64,000 nt of DNA from Elusimicrobia bacterium GWA2_61_42 (lineage in GTDB: Bacteria; Elusimicrobiota; Elusimicrobia; Elusimicrobiales; UBA9959). A model generated the notes under the pieces. It had not been told where the DNA came from, searched no databases, and saw only the letters and a program-made list of their open reading frames with translations. Below are positions 18,536 through 27,767 of this stretch, one piece after another (within the stretch, counting starts at the first letter, position 1; each line of letters begins with the position of its first letter). The position numbers were made by a program, and so were the translations under genes. The DNA lies in contig MGTU01000022.1 of NCBI GenBank assembly GCA_001799615.1, forward strand, positions 1-64,000, given 5' to 3'.

Positions 18536-19687
18536 TCAATACCTGAGTATGGCCGCCACCGGGGCCACTCCCGGCATTTTAGACTGTTCGAGCACGTGCA
18601 CCTTGCCGCCGTGGTGCAGAGTGCGGGTGGCGCAAAGGTCCACCAGCTCGGTATCCGAAAGCTCCGGCTTGCTGTGCATGGCCAGCACGCCCAGATCCGG
18701 GTCGAACAGGCCCCAGCGCTGCGCGTTGGCCGAAACCAGCAGCGTGCCCACCTTCCCCTCCTCCGCCGCCTTCAGGATGGTTTTTATGTGGTTGGACGCC
18801 TTGGGGGTGCCCATGAGCCGCTCGTACTGCCTTACGGCGGCCAGTTCCCCGGCCTCGAAGAGCGGCTTTACCAGCTCCCAGGCCTTCTCCCTCAGCTCCT
18901 CAGGCCTCGAGCCCACGGCGCTGCCGGGCATCATCCCTACCAGGTTGGGGTAGGTGTTGGCCTTGGCGTAGATGCGGGTGAGGTAATCCACGCCCGCCAG
19001 CACCAGCGGGGCGCCGTCGCTCCTCAGCATGGAGTTAACGCCCCTGTTCACGTTATGGAAGTAAACAAGCATGTTGTCCTTGGCTTCGTCGGTATCCTCG
19101 CCGTGGCCGTGGAACATGGCGGCTTTGCCGCGGGACGCGCTGCCCTCCGTATTGCCGTGGAACTGCAGCTGTTTTTCCCTGGGGTTAAGTTCGAGCAGGT
19201 CGGTTATGCTCTTGGGCAGCTGTTTGAGGTCCACCTCCGTCACGCTGTACCGGCTGCAGTGGTAAAGCCGCAGCGAATGCTGGCTGAGCGCCAGGACGTA
19301 GAACCTGCCGTCCTCGGCGAACAGCGGCAGCACCGGCGTTACGCAGAAGTGGTCGGCCACTACCGCGAGTTCGCTGAAGTTCAGCGGCAGCGTGTAGACG
19401 CGCTTGACGTCGTGCGACAGGAAGAGAGCCAGCCCCCCGCTCTGGTACTGCCAGAACTTATGGTCTTCCAGCAGGGGCCTGGCCGGGTCCAGGAACTTCC
19501 TGGCCGCGGGCGCCCTTAATCCTCCGGCTTCCAGCTTTTTCTCGGCCTCGGCCAGGAGCTTCTTGTACTTTATGGGGTTCTGTTTCGTTTCTTCACTGCC
19601 CTTTACCGTAGGCATGAAAACAGAAACGCACGGCCCCTCCTGTTCCCGCAAAAGTTCCTCGAACCCCGATTTATTCATCAGCAGCAT
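18536..19687 (-). CDS. Bacterial archaeo-eukaryotic release-factor-like (baeRF family, RF7-type) protein
   Basis: CVSVFMPTVKGSEETKQNPIKYKKLLAEAEKKL, GLALFLSHD, FYVLALSQHSLRLYHCSRYSVTEVDL, GKVGTLLVSANAQRWG; the provided 712-aa ORF is an upstream over-extension, true start at 19687 behind SD GGGGAGG. Confidence 0.7.
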   Translation of the reverse strand: MLLMNKSGFEELLREQEGPCVSVFMPTVKGSEETKQNPIKYKKLLAEAEKKLEAGGLRAPAARKFLDPARPLLEDHKFWQYQSGGLALFLSHDVKRVYTLPLNFSELAVVADHFCVTPVLPLFAEDGRFYVLALSQHSLRLYHCSRYSVTEVDLKQLPKSITDLLELNPREKQLQFHGNTEGSASRGKAAMFHGHGEDTDEAKDNMLVYFHNVNRGVNSMLRSDGAPLVLAGVDYLTRIYAKANTYPNLVGMMPGSAVGSRPEELREKAWELVKPLFEAGELAAVRQYERLMGTPKASNHIKTILKAAEEGKVGTLLVSANAQRWGLFDPDLGVLAMHSKPELSDTELVDLCATRTLHHGGKVHVLEQSKMPGVAPVAAILRY

Positions 19688-19783
19688 ATGATTACCTCCC
19701 CGTTCGTTTTTAGACAAAGGGATTACAAAAGAAAGCTCAAGATATGCGCAGTCCCCTACCCAAGGGTGAGCATACAATATTTT

Positions 19784-19795
19784 ACTTGCGCAAGT
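19784..19795. promoter_or_regulatory. Perfect 12-bp palindrome ACTTGCGCAAGT in divergent intergenic region
   Basis: ACTTGC|GCAAGT between divergently transcribed baeRF and pirin genes. Confidence 0.4.
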
Positions 19796-19882
19796 GAACA
19801 GGACTTTTTTTTGATATTCTATGTACAGAGGCCGCCGCATCAGCCGCAAGCGGAGAGGCAGGCCCCGGGAGCCGGAACTATT

Positions 19883-20728
19883 ATGAAAATAAGAAAGATC
19901 AAGACCGTCATAGAGGGGAACTGGGTGGTGGAGGGCGCCGGGGTAAAACTGAAGCGGATCTTCGGCTTCGGGGATACGGCCCTGACCGACCCTTTCCTGC
20001 TGCTGGATAATTTCGGGTCGGCCGACCCGGCCGACTATATAGCCGGCTTCCCCTGGCACCCGCACCGCGGCATGGAGACCATTACCTATATGATAGAGGG
20101 CGAAGTGGCGCACGGCGATTCCCTCGGGAATGCCGGGGTGATCAAGTCCGGCCAGGTGCAGTGGATGACGGCCGGCTCCGGCATAGTCCACCAGGAGATG
20201 CCGAAGGCCTGCGCGGGAACCATGCAGGGGTTCCAGCTCTGGGCCAACCTGCCCAAAAAGCACAAGATGACGCGCCCCAGCTACCGCGACATAAAGGCGG
20301 AAAGCATTCCCGAGGTGAAAGGGCCCGGCTACAAGATAAAGGTGATCTGCGGCGAGTATGGCGGAATTAAAGGCCCCGCGCAGGATATCGTGATAGAGCC
20401 CTGGTTCTTCGACGTTACGGTCGACGCGGGCGCGGCATTCGCGCTGAACGTGCGGCCGGAAGACAACGTGCTGGCCTGCGTGTTCGAGGGGCAAGGCTGG
20501 TTCGACGAGGAGAAAAAGCGGGCGGTGGGGCCCGGGCAGCTGGCGGTAATGGACGAGGGCGACACCCTGGCCTGCGCGGCTTCTTCCGAAGGCCTGCGCT
20601 TCATGCTGATCGCGGGGCGTCCCCTGAAAGAGCCCGTGGCCTGGCGCGGGCCCATAGTGATGAACACCGAGCACGAACTGAAAGTGGCCTTCGACGAATA
20701 CCGCAAGGGCACCTTCCTGAAAAGATAA
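19883..20728 (+). CDS. Pirin family protein
   Basis: DPFLLLDNFGSADPADYIAGFPWHPHRGMETITYMIEGEVAHGDSLGNAGVIKSGQVQWMTAGSGIVHQEMP. Confidence 0.95.
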   Translation: MKIRKIKTVIEGNWVVEGAGVKLKRIFGFGDTALTDPFLLLDNFGSADPADYIAGFPWHPHRGMETITYMIEGEVAHGDSLGNAGVIKSGQVQWMTAGSGIVHQEMPKACAGTMQGFQLWANLPKKHKMTRPSYRDIKAESIPEVKGPGYKIKVICGEYGGIKGPAQDIVIEPWFFDVTVDAGAAFALNVRPEDNVLACVFEGQGWFDEEKKRAVGPGQLAVMDEGDTLACAASSEGLRFMLIAGRPLKEPVAWRGPIVMNTEHELKVAFDEYRKGTFLKR

Positions 20729-20734
20729 TTCCGG

Positions 20735-21142
20735 TTAGCGCAGGGCCAGGCCTTTGTAGATCCAGCCCACGTCGGTCTTTAACAGCAGCAGCGCGCCTTT
20801 TATCAATTCCCGGCGCCCTGCCTTGGGGCCGCTGCCCAGCCTGGAGGAAATATATTCCAGCTTGGCCAGGTAAGCCTGCGTGTCGCGCGGCCCGCCTTTC
20901 AGGGCGGCCGCTTCCTCCAGGGTCAGCCATTTTACCTCGCTTTCAAAATACAGCAGCACCCCGCGGCCTTCCGGCAGGTCCTGCTCCGTAGTCCTGACTT
21001 CTTTGAAGGCGAGCAGTTCTCCCACGCATTCCAGGTCTTTTTTCAGCCCGTTTTCAGCGGCGCTGGAGGCCGGTCCGGTAAATTGACAGCCGCCAAGGCA
21101 CAGCAGGGCCGCGAAGGCGGCCGGCAAAAACATAGTTTTCAT
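20735..21142 (-). CDS. Small putative lipoprotein
   Basis: Signal peptide with lipobox LCLGGC; 135 aa. Confidence 0.65.
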   Translation of the reverse strand: MKTMFLPAAFAALLCLGGCQFTGPASSAAENGLKKDLECVGELLAFKEVRTTEQDLPEGRGVLLYFESEVKWLTLEEAAALKGGPRDTQAYLAKLEYISSRLGSGPKAGRRELIKGALLLLKTDVGWIYKGLALR

Positions 21143-21198
21143 TTATCCCCCAAACCTTTAAAGAGATTAATATTTTTTAAGGCCGGCATGCAAATAAA

Positions 21199-21220
21199 AA
21201 ACCCCGCCTGCGCGGGGTTT
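21199..21220. terminator. Terminator hairpin
   Basis: AAACCCCGC-ctgc-GCGGGGTTT; downstream of the minus-strand protease gene. Confidence 0.75.
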
Positions 21221-21243
21221 CTTATTCAGCCGGTTTTAACGGC

Positions 21244-22266
21244 TTAGAACTGTATCCTGCGGGCCAGCGCTTCGTCGGCGGAGGGAACCTGCTCTACCGT
21301 TACGCCCTTGGTTTCCATTTCCGCGGCCTTGTAGGAGCCGATCTCCGGGATGTATTTCTTCAGCATGGAGATCTTGGTGACGGCCTCGCCTTTGCCCTCG
21401 GCCTGGCCCACGCGCGCCTGCGCCTTGCAGCCGGCGGGGGTGGCCACGAAGTCCGTGCCGCCGCGCACCAGGATGCCCTCTATAAGGTTGGTGCGGGTAT
21501 TGAACACCGCGGAGCCCGAGTTGCCGCCGAAAGTGTCCAGGTCGGTGGTGAAGAAGGCTTTGGGGCCGGCGTCGCGCACGGTGGCGTTGCCGGCCACTTT
21601 AAGCGGCAGGCCCACGGGGTGCCCTATTACGAAGATCTGGGCGCCGTTGTCGATGCCGTCGCGGTTGACGGGCAGGGGCTTGCGGCCTTCCACTTTGCGG
21701 TCCAGCTGCACCAGCGCGTAGTCGGGGCCGGCTTTGTTAAGCAGGGCGCCCAGGATGGCGAGGCCGGTGCCGATGATGCCGGAGCCCTGCTTGTCCAGGT
21801 CGCGCTTGATGATGCGCTTGCAGCCGTAAATGTCCTTGGCTTTTACGGCCGTGCGGGCTTCGCCGCCCTCTTTATCGATATTGAAGCCGAAAACGAACCT
21901 GGTATCGGCGCACTTGGCTTCGTCGGTTATGCAGTGGCCGGCGGTCATCACTATGTCCTCGCCTACCAGCGTGCCCGAACAGAAGGCGCCGATGGGCTGC
22001 TCGCGGAATTTTTCGCCGGGACAGAGGTCCAGGGCGTCGCCGAAGCTCATGGTGGCCAGCTTGAACTCGCCGCCGTCGAACTTCACCTGCTGCGAGGGCC
22101 AGAGGGAAACAACCGAGTCGGAAAGAACGCGCATGCCGGCGGAAGCTTCAAAGTAGTCCAGGCGGTCGTCGTTGCCGTAGATGCTCTTGGCGCCGGCGTT
22201 CGCCAGCGAGGGCAGCACTACCGCCGCGGCCGCCAGCATCGAAATGGATTTGAAAAGTTTGTTCAT
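21244..22266 (-). CDS. Secreted trypsin-like (S1) serine protease
   Basis: FCSGTLVGEDIVMTAGHC, PDYALVQLDRK, FGGNSGSAVFN catalytic triad contexts; signal peptide. Confidence 0.88.
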   Translation of the reverse strand: MNKLFKSISMLAAAAVVLPSLANAGAKSIYGNDDRLDYFEASAGMRVLSDSVVSLWPSQQVKFDGGEFKLATMSFGDALDLCPGEKFREQPIGAFCSGTLVGEDIVMTAGHCITDEAKCADTRFVFGFNIDKEGGEARTAVKAKDIYGCKRIIKRDLDKQGSGIIGTGLAILGALLNKAGPDYALVQLDRKVEGRKPLPVNRDGIDNGAQIFVIGHPVGLPLKVAGNATVRDAGPKAFFTTDLDTFGGNSGSAVFNTRTNLIEGILVRGGTDFVATPAGCKAQARVGQAEGKGEAVTKISMLKKYIPEIGSYKAAEMETKGVTVEQVPSADEALARRIQF

Positions 22267-22417
22267 AAGGCCTCCTGTATTCTGCTAGGTATGTTATACC
22301 CTTATAAAGCGGCGGCGGCAAAGGCCCAAGGGCCCTTTATCTTATAGGTCTAATGGCCGCCGTTGTCCGCTGACGGAGAGGTTTTATATACTGAAGCGGG
22401 GGGACAAGGAGTTTTCA

Positions 22418-22984
22418 ATGAACAAGAATATCCTTATAGCGGTACTGGCGCTGGCGGGCGGCGGCTGGTATCTCCACAGCAGGGGCGGGGTAAGTACCGG
22501 GACGGTGAACGCGGAAGGGGTTTACTCCGACAGCGCCAAGGGCTTCGCGCTGTCTTTCCCGGGCGGCTGGAAAAAAGCCGAAGAAAAAGATATTTCCCCG
22601 GAGAACGGCTTTACGTTCAGGCCCCCCGAGTCGGACCGCAAATCCAGCCTGGTAATGGTGGGGCCGGGGCCGGACAAGGCCGTGGTCTTCCTGCGGCAGA
22701 CAAAACAGGCGGAAGCCGACATGAAAACCTTTGCCGTCAAGTCCCTGCGCGGGCTGCACGCGGCGGGCGTGATGGGCACCGCTTACCGCGAAGGCGCGGC
22801 GGAAGGCCGGCGGCTGCCGCGCATAAAAGCGGACAACGTCACTCCCGCCGGCGGCCTGTTCCACGTGACTTTTTTCCCCGCCGGCGGTTCCGTCTTTATG
22901 CTGATCTCGGTGGGGGAAAAGGGCTTCAGCCCAAACCTGCTGGAGCAGTTCGAATGGATCGCCGATTCGGCGCGGCGCATATAA
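22418..22984 (+). CDS. Hypothetical membrane-anchored/secreted protein
   Basis: N-terminal hydrophobic segment; ORF with GC-rich codon usage. Confidence 0.6.
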   Translation: MNKNILIAVLALAGGGWYLHSRGGVSTGTVNAEGVYSDSAKGFALSFPGGWKKAEEKDISPENGFTFRPPESDRKSSLVMVGPGPDKAVVFLRQTKQAEADMKTFAVKSLRGLHAAGVMGTAYREGAAEGRRLPRIKADNVTPAGGLFHVTFFPAGGSVFMLISVGEKGFSPNLLEQFEWIADSARRI

Positions 22985-23031
22985 AGCCGGTCCGCCGCGG
23001 ATTTGGCGGGGGTTTTTACTATAATTAATGC

Positions 23032-23298
23032 ATGCACAGCCGCATAAAACGCCTTGAGGAACTGGCCAACAGCGCCACCGGACTTATTGCGCGCCTCAAA
23101 GAGGAGAACGAGGTGCTCAAAGGACAGGTGCAGCTGCTCAGCGCCGCGCGCAATAAAGCCGCCTCCAATACGGCCGCCGCCCGCGAACTGGCGGAGTTCA
23201 GGACCAAGGTGAAGCGCCGCCTGGAGCGCATCTGCGCCAGGATAGAGAAGGCCAACGACCTGCAGCCCGGCCTGTTCGAGGAAGAAGATGAGCGATAA
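23032..23298 (+). CDS. Short coiled-coil protein upstream of zapA (ZapB-like?)
   Basis: 88 aa, charged heptad-like sequence RLEELANSATGLIARLKEENEVLKGQVQLL; overlaps zapA start. Confidence 0.65.
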   Translation: MHSRIKRLEELANSATGLIARLKEENEVLKGQVQLLSAARNKAASNTAAARELAEFRTKVKRRLERICARIEKANDLQPGLFEEEDER

Positions 23299-23587
23299 CG
23301 ATTTTGAAGCGAAGGTGCGCGGCCGCAATATGAAGTTCCCGGCCGTGGACGGCCTTATGGAAATAGAGGTGCGGACCATCATAGGCCAGGTGGAGGATAA
23401 GATAGCCGCTATAGAGGAAAAGCTCAAGATCGCGGACACCTCCAAGATCGCGATACTGGCCGCTTACGATTTCGCGGTGGAGCTTTACAACCTGAAGCAG
23501 AAGTCCGAAACCAACCTGGAGGCGGATTCCAAGAAGATCGACGAGGTCGTCGCCCGCCTTGAAAGGTCCCTGGAAAAAGAAGAATAG
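23288..23587 (+). CDS. zapA: Cell division protein ZapA-like
   Basis: VDGLMEIEVRTIIGQVEDKIAAIEEKLKIADTSKIAILAAYDFAVELYNLK. Confidence 0.65.
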   Translation: MSDNDFEAKVRGRNMKFPAVDGLMEIEVRTIIGQVEDKIAAIEEKLKIADTSKIAILAAYDFAVELYNLKQKSETNLEADSKKIDEVVARLERSLEKEE

Positions 23588-23589
23588 CC

Positions 23590-24921
23590 ATGCCGGACTC
23601 CCTTTTCGACGAGAAGCCCGCCGCGCCCGAACCCGAGGGCGGCCCGGCCTACGCCCCTTTGGCCGCGCGCCTCGCCCCCAGGGACCTGGCCGAGTTCTCC
23701 GGGCAGGAGCATATCCTCGGCCCCGGCAAGCTGCTGCGCCGCGCCATAGAATCGGACAATCTCAAGTCCGCCGTGTTCTTCGGCCCTCCCGGGGCCGGCA
23801 AGACCGCCCTGGCCCGCTACATCGCCTCGCGCGCCAACGCCAAGACCTTCGACCTGAACGCCGTGATGGCCGGCGTGGCCGACCTGAAAAAGATCATAGA
23901 GTTCTCCCGCGGCCTGGGCAGCGGCCTGGCGCAGAACCAGCGCGTGCTGCTGGTCCTCGACGAGATCCACCATTTCAACCGCACCCAGCAGGACGTGCTG
24001 CTGCCCTCCGTGGAAAAAGGCGAGATCATCCTTATCGGCATGACGACGGAGAACCCTTTTTTCTATATCAACCAGGCGCTGCTGTCCCGGTTCATCGTGG
24101 TGGAGTTCAAGCAGCTGAAGGTGGAGCACCTTTCCGAGATCTTCGACCGCGCGCTGACCCACGAGGCGGGGCTCAAGGCCCTGAAGCCCGAGGTCACTCC
24201 CGAGGCGAAGCGCTACCTTATCGAGAATTCCTCCGGCGACGCGCGCCGCCTGTTGAACGCCCTGGAGCTGGCCGTCGTTACCACCACGCCCGGCGCCGAC
24301 GGGCGGCGGCTTATCGACGAGGCGGTGGCCCGGGAATCCATCCAGCGCCGCAGCCTGCGCTACGACCGCAGCTCGGACGAGCATTACGACCATATCTCCG
24401 CTTTCATAAAGTCCATGCGCGGCTCGGACCCCGACGCCGCCGTCTACTGGCTGGCCAAGATGCTGGAAGCCGGCGAGGACCCCCGCTTTGTGGCGCGGCG
24501 CATCCTGATCTGCGCTTCCGAGGACGTGGGCAACGCCAACCCCATGGCGCTGGTGATGGCGCAGAGCGCTTTTAATTCGGCCGAGGTGCTGGGCATGCCC
24601 GAGGCCAGGATCGTCCTGGCGCAGGCCGCCATCTACGTGGCCAGCTCGCCCAAGTCCAACGCCTCGTACCTGGCCGTCGGAGAGGCGCAGGCGGAGGTGA
24701 ACGGCGGCGTGGAACGCGAAGTCCCCAACCACCTGCGCGACGCCTCCAAGGACGGCAAAGCCCTGGGGCACGGCAAAGGGTACAGGTACCCGCACGATTT
24801 CGAAGGGCATTATGTGAAGCAGGAATACATGCCGGACCCGAAGATCTTCTACCGGCCCTCTGACCAGGGCTTCGAGATAGAGATCGGCAAGCGCCTGAAG
24901 CGGCTGCGGGGCGACAAATGA
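23590..24921 (+). CDS. rarA: Replication-associated recombination protein A (RarA/MgsA AAA+ ATPase)
   Basis: FFGPPGAGKTALARYIA, LVLDEIHHFNRTQQDVLLPSVEKGEIILIGMTTENPFF, KSNASYLAVGEAQAEV. Confidence 0.95.
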   Translation: MPDSLFDEKPAAPEPEGGPAYAPLAARLAPRDLAEFSGQEHILGPGKLLRRAIESDNLKSAVFFGPPGAGKTALARYIASRANAKTFDLNAVMAGVADLKKIIEFSRGLGSGLAQNQRVLLVLDEIHHFNRTQQDVLLPSVEKGEIILIGMTTENPFFYINQALLSRFIVVEFKQLKVEHLSEIFDRALTHEAGLKALKPEVTPEAKRYLIENSSGDARRLLNALELAVVTTTPGADGRRLIDEAVARESIQRRSLRYDRSSDEHYDHISAFIKSMRGSDPDAAVYWLAKMLEAGEDPRFVARRILICASEDVGNANPMALVMAQSAFNSAEVLGMPEARIVLAQAAIYVASSPKSNASYLAVGEAQAEVNGGVEREVPNHLRDASKDGKALGHGKGYRYPHDFEGHYVKQEYMPDPKIFYRPSDQGFEIEIGKRLKRLRGDK

Positions 24922-26201
24922 CCGAGCCTAAAGTTTATACCGTCAGCGAGCTCAGCCAGGGCATCAAGTACCTGCTGGAGACCAATTTTCGGGAGCTCTG
25001 GGTCGAGGGCGAGATCTCCGGGCTCAAGATCTCCTCGCTGGGGCATACCTATTTCGACCTGAAGGACGCCAATTCCAATATCTCCGGCGTGCTGTTCCGG
25101 GGCTTCGGCGCTAACCTCAAGTTCGACCTGCAGAACGGCCTGCTGGTGCGGGTGCGCGGCAATATCACCACTTACGATAAACAGAGCAAGTACCAGCTGA
25201 TGGCCAAAGAGGTGGTGCCGGCCGGCATAGGCCCCCTGCAGCTGGCCTTCGAACAGCTGAAGAAAAAACTGGCGGCCGAGGGCCTCTTCGACCAGGCCAG
25301 GAAACGGCCCATCCCCGCGCTGCCGCAGAAAATAGCGGTGGTCACCTCGCCCACCGGCGCGGCCATCCGTGACATCCTTTCCATACTTGAACGGCGCTAC
25401 GCCAACATGCACATCATCATAGCCCCGGTGAAGGTGCAGGGCCAGGGCTCCAAAGAAGAGATAGCCCAGGCGATAAAAGACCTCAACGAGGGATTCCCGG
25501 ACATAGACGTGATGCTGGTCGGGCGCGGCGGCGGGTCCATGGAGGACCTCTGGGCCTTCAACGAGGAGATCGTGGCCCGCGCCATAGCGGGTTCCAAAAT
25601 ACCGGTGATCTCCTGCGTGGGGCACGAGACGGATTTTACGATCGCGGACTTCGTGGCCGACCTGCGCGCGCCCACGCCTTCGGCTGCGGCCGAGCTGGTG
25701 GTCAAGAGCAAGGTGGAGCTGGCGGCCAATATCTCCGGGCTGGAGAAGCGCCTGCTGCAGAGCCTGCGCATCTATTACGAGAACCTGCAGGGCAAGTTCC
25801 ACCGGCTGGTCGCCAGCCGGCCCATGGTCAACCCGCTGGTCCTGCTCGAGCGGCCCACCCGCCGCTTCGACGACGCGGTGGAGGAACTCTTCGCCGCTTC
25901 GGCGGACCGGGTGCGCAACGCCGGCGAGAAACTTAATTTACAGACGGAAAAGCTCAAAGCGCTGAGCCCGCTTTTTCCGCTCAAAAAGGGCTACGCCATC
26001 ATCAAGGACGTTAAGGGCAGGGCGGTTAAGACCGCCGCCGCCCTGGCTCCGGGCGACAGGCTTTCACTGCAGTTCGCGCAGGGTAAGGCGGAAGCCGAGG
26101 TGCTCAGCAGTTCTTCGCCGGAAGCGCCCCAGCCGGGCCCGGCGAAGACCGAAAAGAAAAGCGAAGAGCGGGGCGGGGCCCAACAGGAGACTTTATGGTA
26201 A
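24918..26201 (+). CDS. xseA: Exodeoxyribonuclease VII large subunit
   Basis: TVSELSQGIKYLLETNFRELWVEGEISGLK, VVTSPTGAAIRDILSILERR, GRGGGSMEDLWAFNEE, GHETDFTIADFVADLRAPTPSAAAEL. Confidence 0.97.
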   Translation: MTEPKVYTVSELSQGIKYLLETNFRELWVEGEISGLKISSLGHTYFDLKDANSNISGVLFRGFGANLKFDLQNGLLVRVRGNITTYDKQSKYQLMAKEVVPAGIGPLQLAFEQLKKKLAAEGLFDQARKRPIPALPQKIAVVTSPTGAAIRDILSILERRYANMHIIIAPVKVQGQGSKEEIAQAIKDLNEGFPDIDVMLVGRGGGSMEDLWAFNEEIVARAIAGSKIPVISCVGHETDFTIADFVADLRAPTPSAAAELVVKSKVELAANISGLEKRLLQSLRIYYENLQGKFHRLVASRPMVNPLVLLERPTRRFDDAVEELFAASADRVRNAGEKLNLQTEKLKALSPLFPLKKGYAIIKDVKGRAVKTAAALAPGDRLSLQFAQGKAEAEVLSSSSPEAPQPGPAKTEKKSEERGGAQQETLW

Positions 26202-26440
26202 AAAAAACCAGCGGCGGTTTCGAGGAAAAACTGGGGAAACTGGAGGAGATCGTGGGCAAGCTCGAGGACGAGAACACGCCTATCGAGGAGTCGCTTTCCC
26301 TGTTCGAGGAAGGCGTGGCCATTTCCAGGGAGCTCTCGGTAAAGCTCGAGGAAGTTAAGCGCAAGATAGAGGTGCTCCGCAAGGACGCCGAAGGCAAGCT
26401 GAAGCTGGAAACTTTCGAGAACGAAGACAGCGAGCAGTAA
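26195..26440 (+). CDS. xseB: Exodeoxyribonuclease VII small subunit
   Basis: FEEKLGKLEEIVGKLEDENTPIEESLSLFEEGVAISREL. Confidence 0.95.
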   Translation: MVKKTSGGFEEKLGKLEEIVGKLEDENTPIEESLSLFEEGVAISRELSVKLEEVKRKIEVLRKDAEGKLKLETFENEDSEQ

Positions 26441-26474
26441 GCAAAGCCAGGGTTCTGCGCGGTCGGTCCGCGCT

Positions 26475-26500
26475 AAAAAAGCCGGCAACCCGGCTTTTTT
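26475..26500. terminator. Bidirectional terminator between convergent xseB and apbE
   Basis: AAAAAAGCCGG-caac-CCGGCTTTTTT. Confidence 0.85.
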
Positions 26501-26526
26501 ATTTTATCGGCCGTTCCGCCGCCGCC

Positions 26527-27552
26527 TTACAGATCCAGTACGCCCAGGATAGCCTTCTCGGTCTTCCATCTGGCCTTGCTGTCGCCGTTCAGCAGTACGG
26601 ACGGCCGGCCGCGGCCGTCTACCCAGACCGCGGCCGACCCTTTTACGCCGCCGAGCAGTTCGAACGCTTTTTCCCTGCCCAGCACGGCCAGCGCGGTAGA
26701 CGCCATAAAACGCTCATCCTCGATCCCGGGATAATAGATGGTAAGGGTGGAGAAATCCTTTATGGGGTAGCCGGTGCGCAGGTCCAGGATATGGGAGTAA
26801 AGCTTTCCCTCTATCTCGACGAAAATATCCTGCCCTGAAGAAGAAATTATCACCCCTTCCTCGAAAGTGAACAGCCCCAGGTTGCTGGTCCTGTCCAGGG
26901 GGTCCTGCACGCGGTACGTCCAGGGCCTTTTGCCGTAGACCAGCGTGTTGCCGCCAAGGCGCAGCTGCACGGGGTACGCCGGCGCCCGCTCTTTAAGGAT
27001 CTTATAGGCGCGCTCAAAACAATAGCCGCGCAGCAGGCCGCCCAGGTTTATCTGCACGGGCTGGGAGAACCTCACCATTTTCCTGGCCGTGTCCACCTGT
27101 ACGTATTTCGAGCCTATGCGCTGCAGGGCTTTGTCTATGGCCTCTTTGGCCGGCAGCTTCCTGCTGGAGGCGGCCTCTTTCCAGATCGGCCACAGCGGGG
27201 CGAAAGTTATGTCGAACGCGCCTTCCGTAAGCCGGGAATAATCCAGCGCCAGGAGCAGCAGGCGCATGAACTCGTCGGTGACCGGCACCCATTCCTTAGC
27301 GGCCTTCTTGTTCACCAGCGAGGTGAGGCTGTAGGCGTCGATGTAGTTGAATTCGCCGCTGATCCGCTCCCATTCACCGAATACCTCGTCGGCCAGCGCC
27401 TTTGCCCCGCTCGTGTTCGGCCCGTACGCCCTGAACTGGGCGGGGGTGCTCATGATGACGGCTTTCTGGGTGAAAGTCGCGGTGCTGCCGCGCCTGGAAC
27501 AGCCCGGGACGAACAGCGACAGCGCCGAAAGCAGCAAGATCGTTTTTTTCAT
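26527..27552 (-). CDS. apbE: FAD:protein FMN transferase (ApbE family)
   Basis: Lipoprotein-like signal (LFVPGC), TEGAFDITFAPL, INLGGLLRGY, YSHILDLRTGYPI. Confidence 0.88.
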   Translation of the reverse strand: MKKTILLLSALSLFVPGCSRRGSTATFTQKAVIMSTPAQFRAYGPNTSGAKALADEVFGEWERISGEFNYIDAYSLTSLVNKKAAKEWVPVTDEFMRLLLLALDYSRLTEGAFDITFAPLWPIWKEAASSRKLPAKEAIDKALQRIGSKYVQVDTARKMVRFSQPVQINLGGLLRGYCFERAYKILKERAPAYPVQLRLGGNTLVYGKRPWTYRVQDPLDRTSNLGLFTFEEGVIISSSGQDIFVEIEGKLYSHILDLRTGYPIKDFSTLTIYYPGIEDERFMASTALAVLGREKAFELLGGVKGSAAVWVDGRGRPSVLLNGDSKARWKTEKAILGVLDL

Positions 27553-27630
27553 ATTAAACCCCGCCCGCCTATTCTACCAAAACAAGACGGCTTCCACCGC
27601 AAGCGCGATCCTGACGGCGCAAACCCCCTG

Positions 27631-27658
27631 TTGACACTTTTAAAATAATTTGTAAGAT
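27631..27658 (+). promoter_or_regulatory. Putative sigma-70 promoter for the DUF2267 gene
   Basis: TTGACA (27631-27636), 16-nt AT-rich spacer, TAAGAT (27653-27658). Confidence 0.5.
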
Positions 27659-27767
27659 GACCGTGGGGGGATAGAAATATCCCGGATCTCAAATGTAAGG
27701 CAGCGGGAACCTCGCTTTTACGGCGCGGCGCCCTGACTGCCGGCTAAAAGGGTAAATAGGGGGAAAA

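Noticed and set aside
19691-20674. N-terminal 330-residue extension of the minus-strand 712-aa ORF at 18536-20674
   Set aside because: Overlaps the confidently assigned pirin gene on the other strand; the baeRF start with SD is at 19687.
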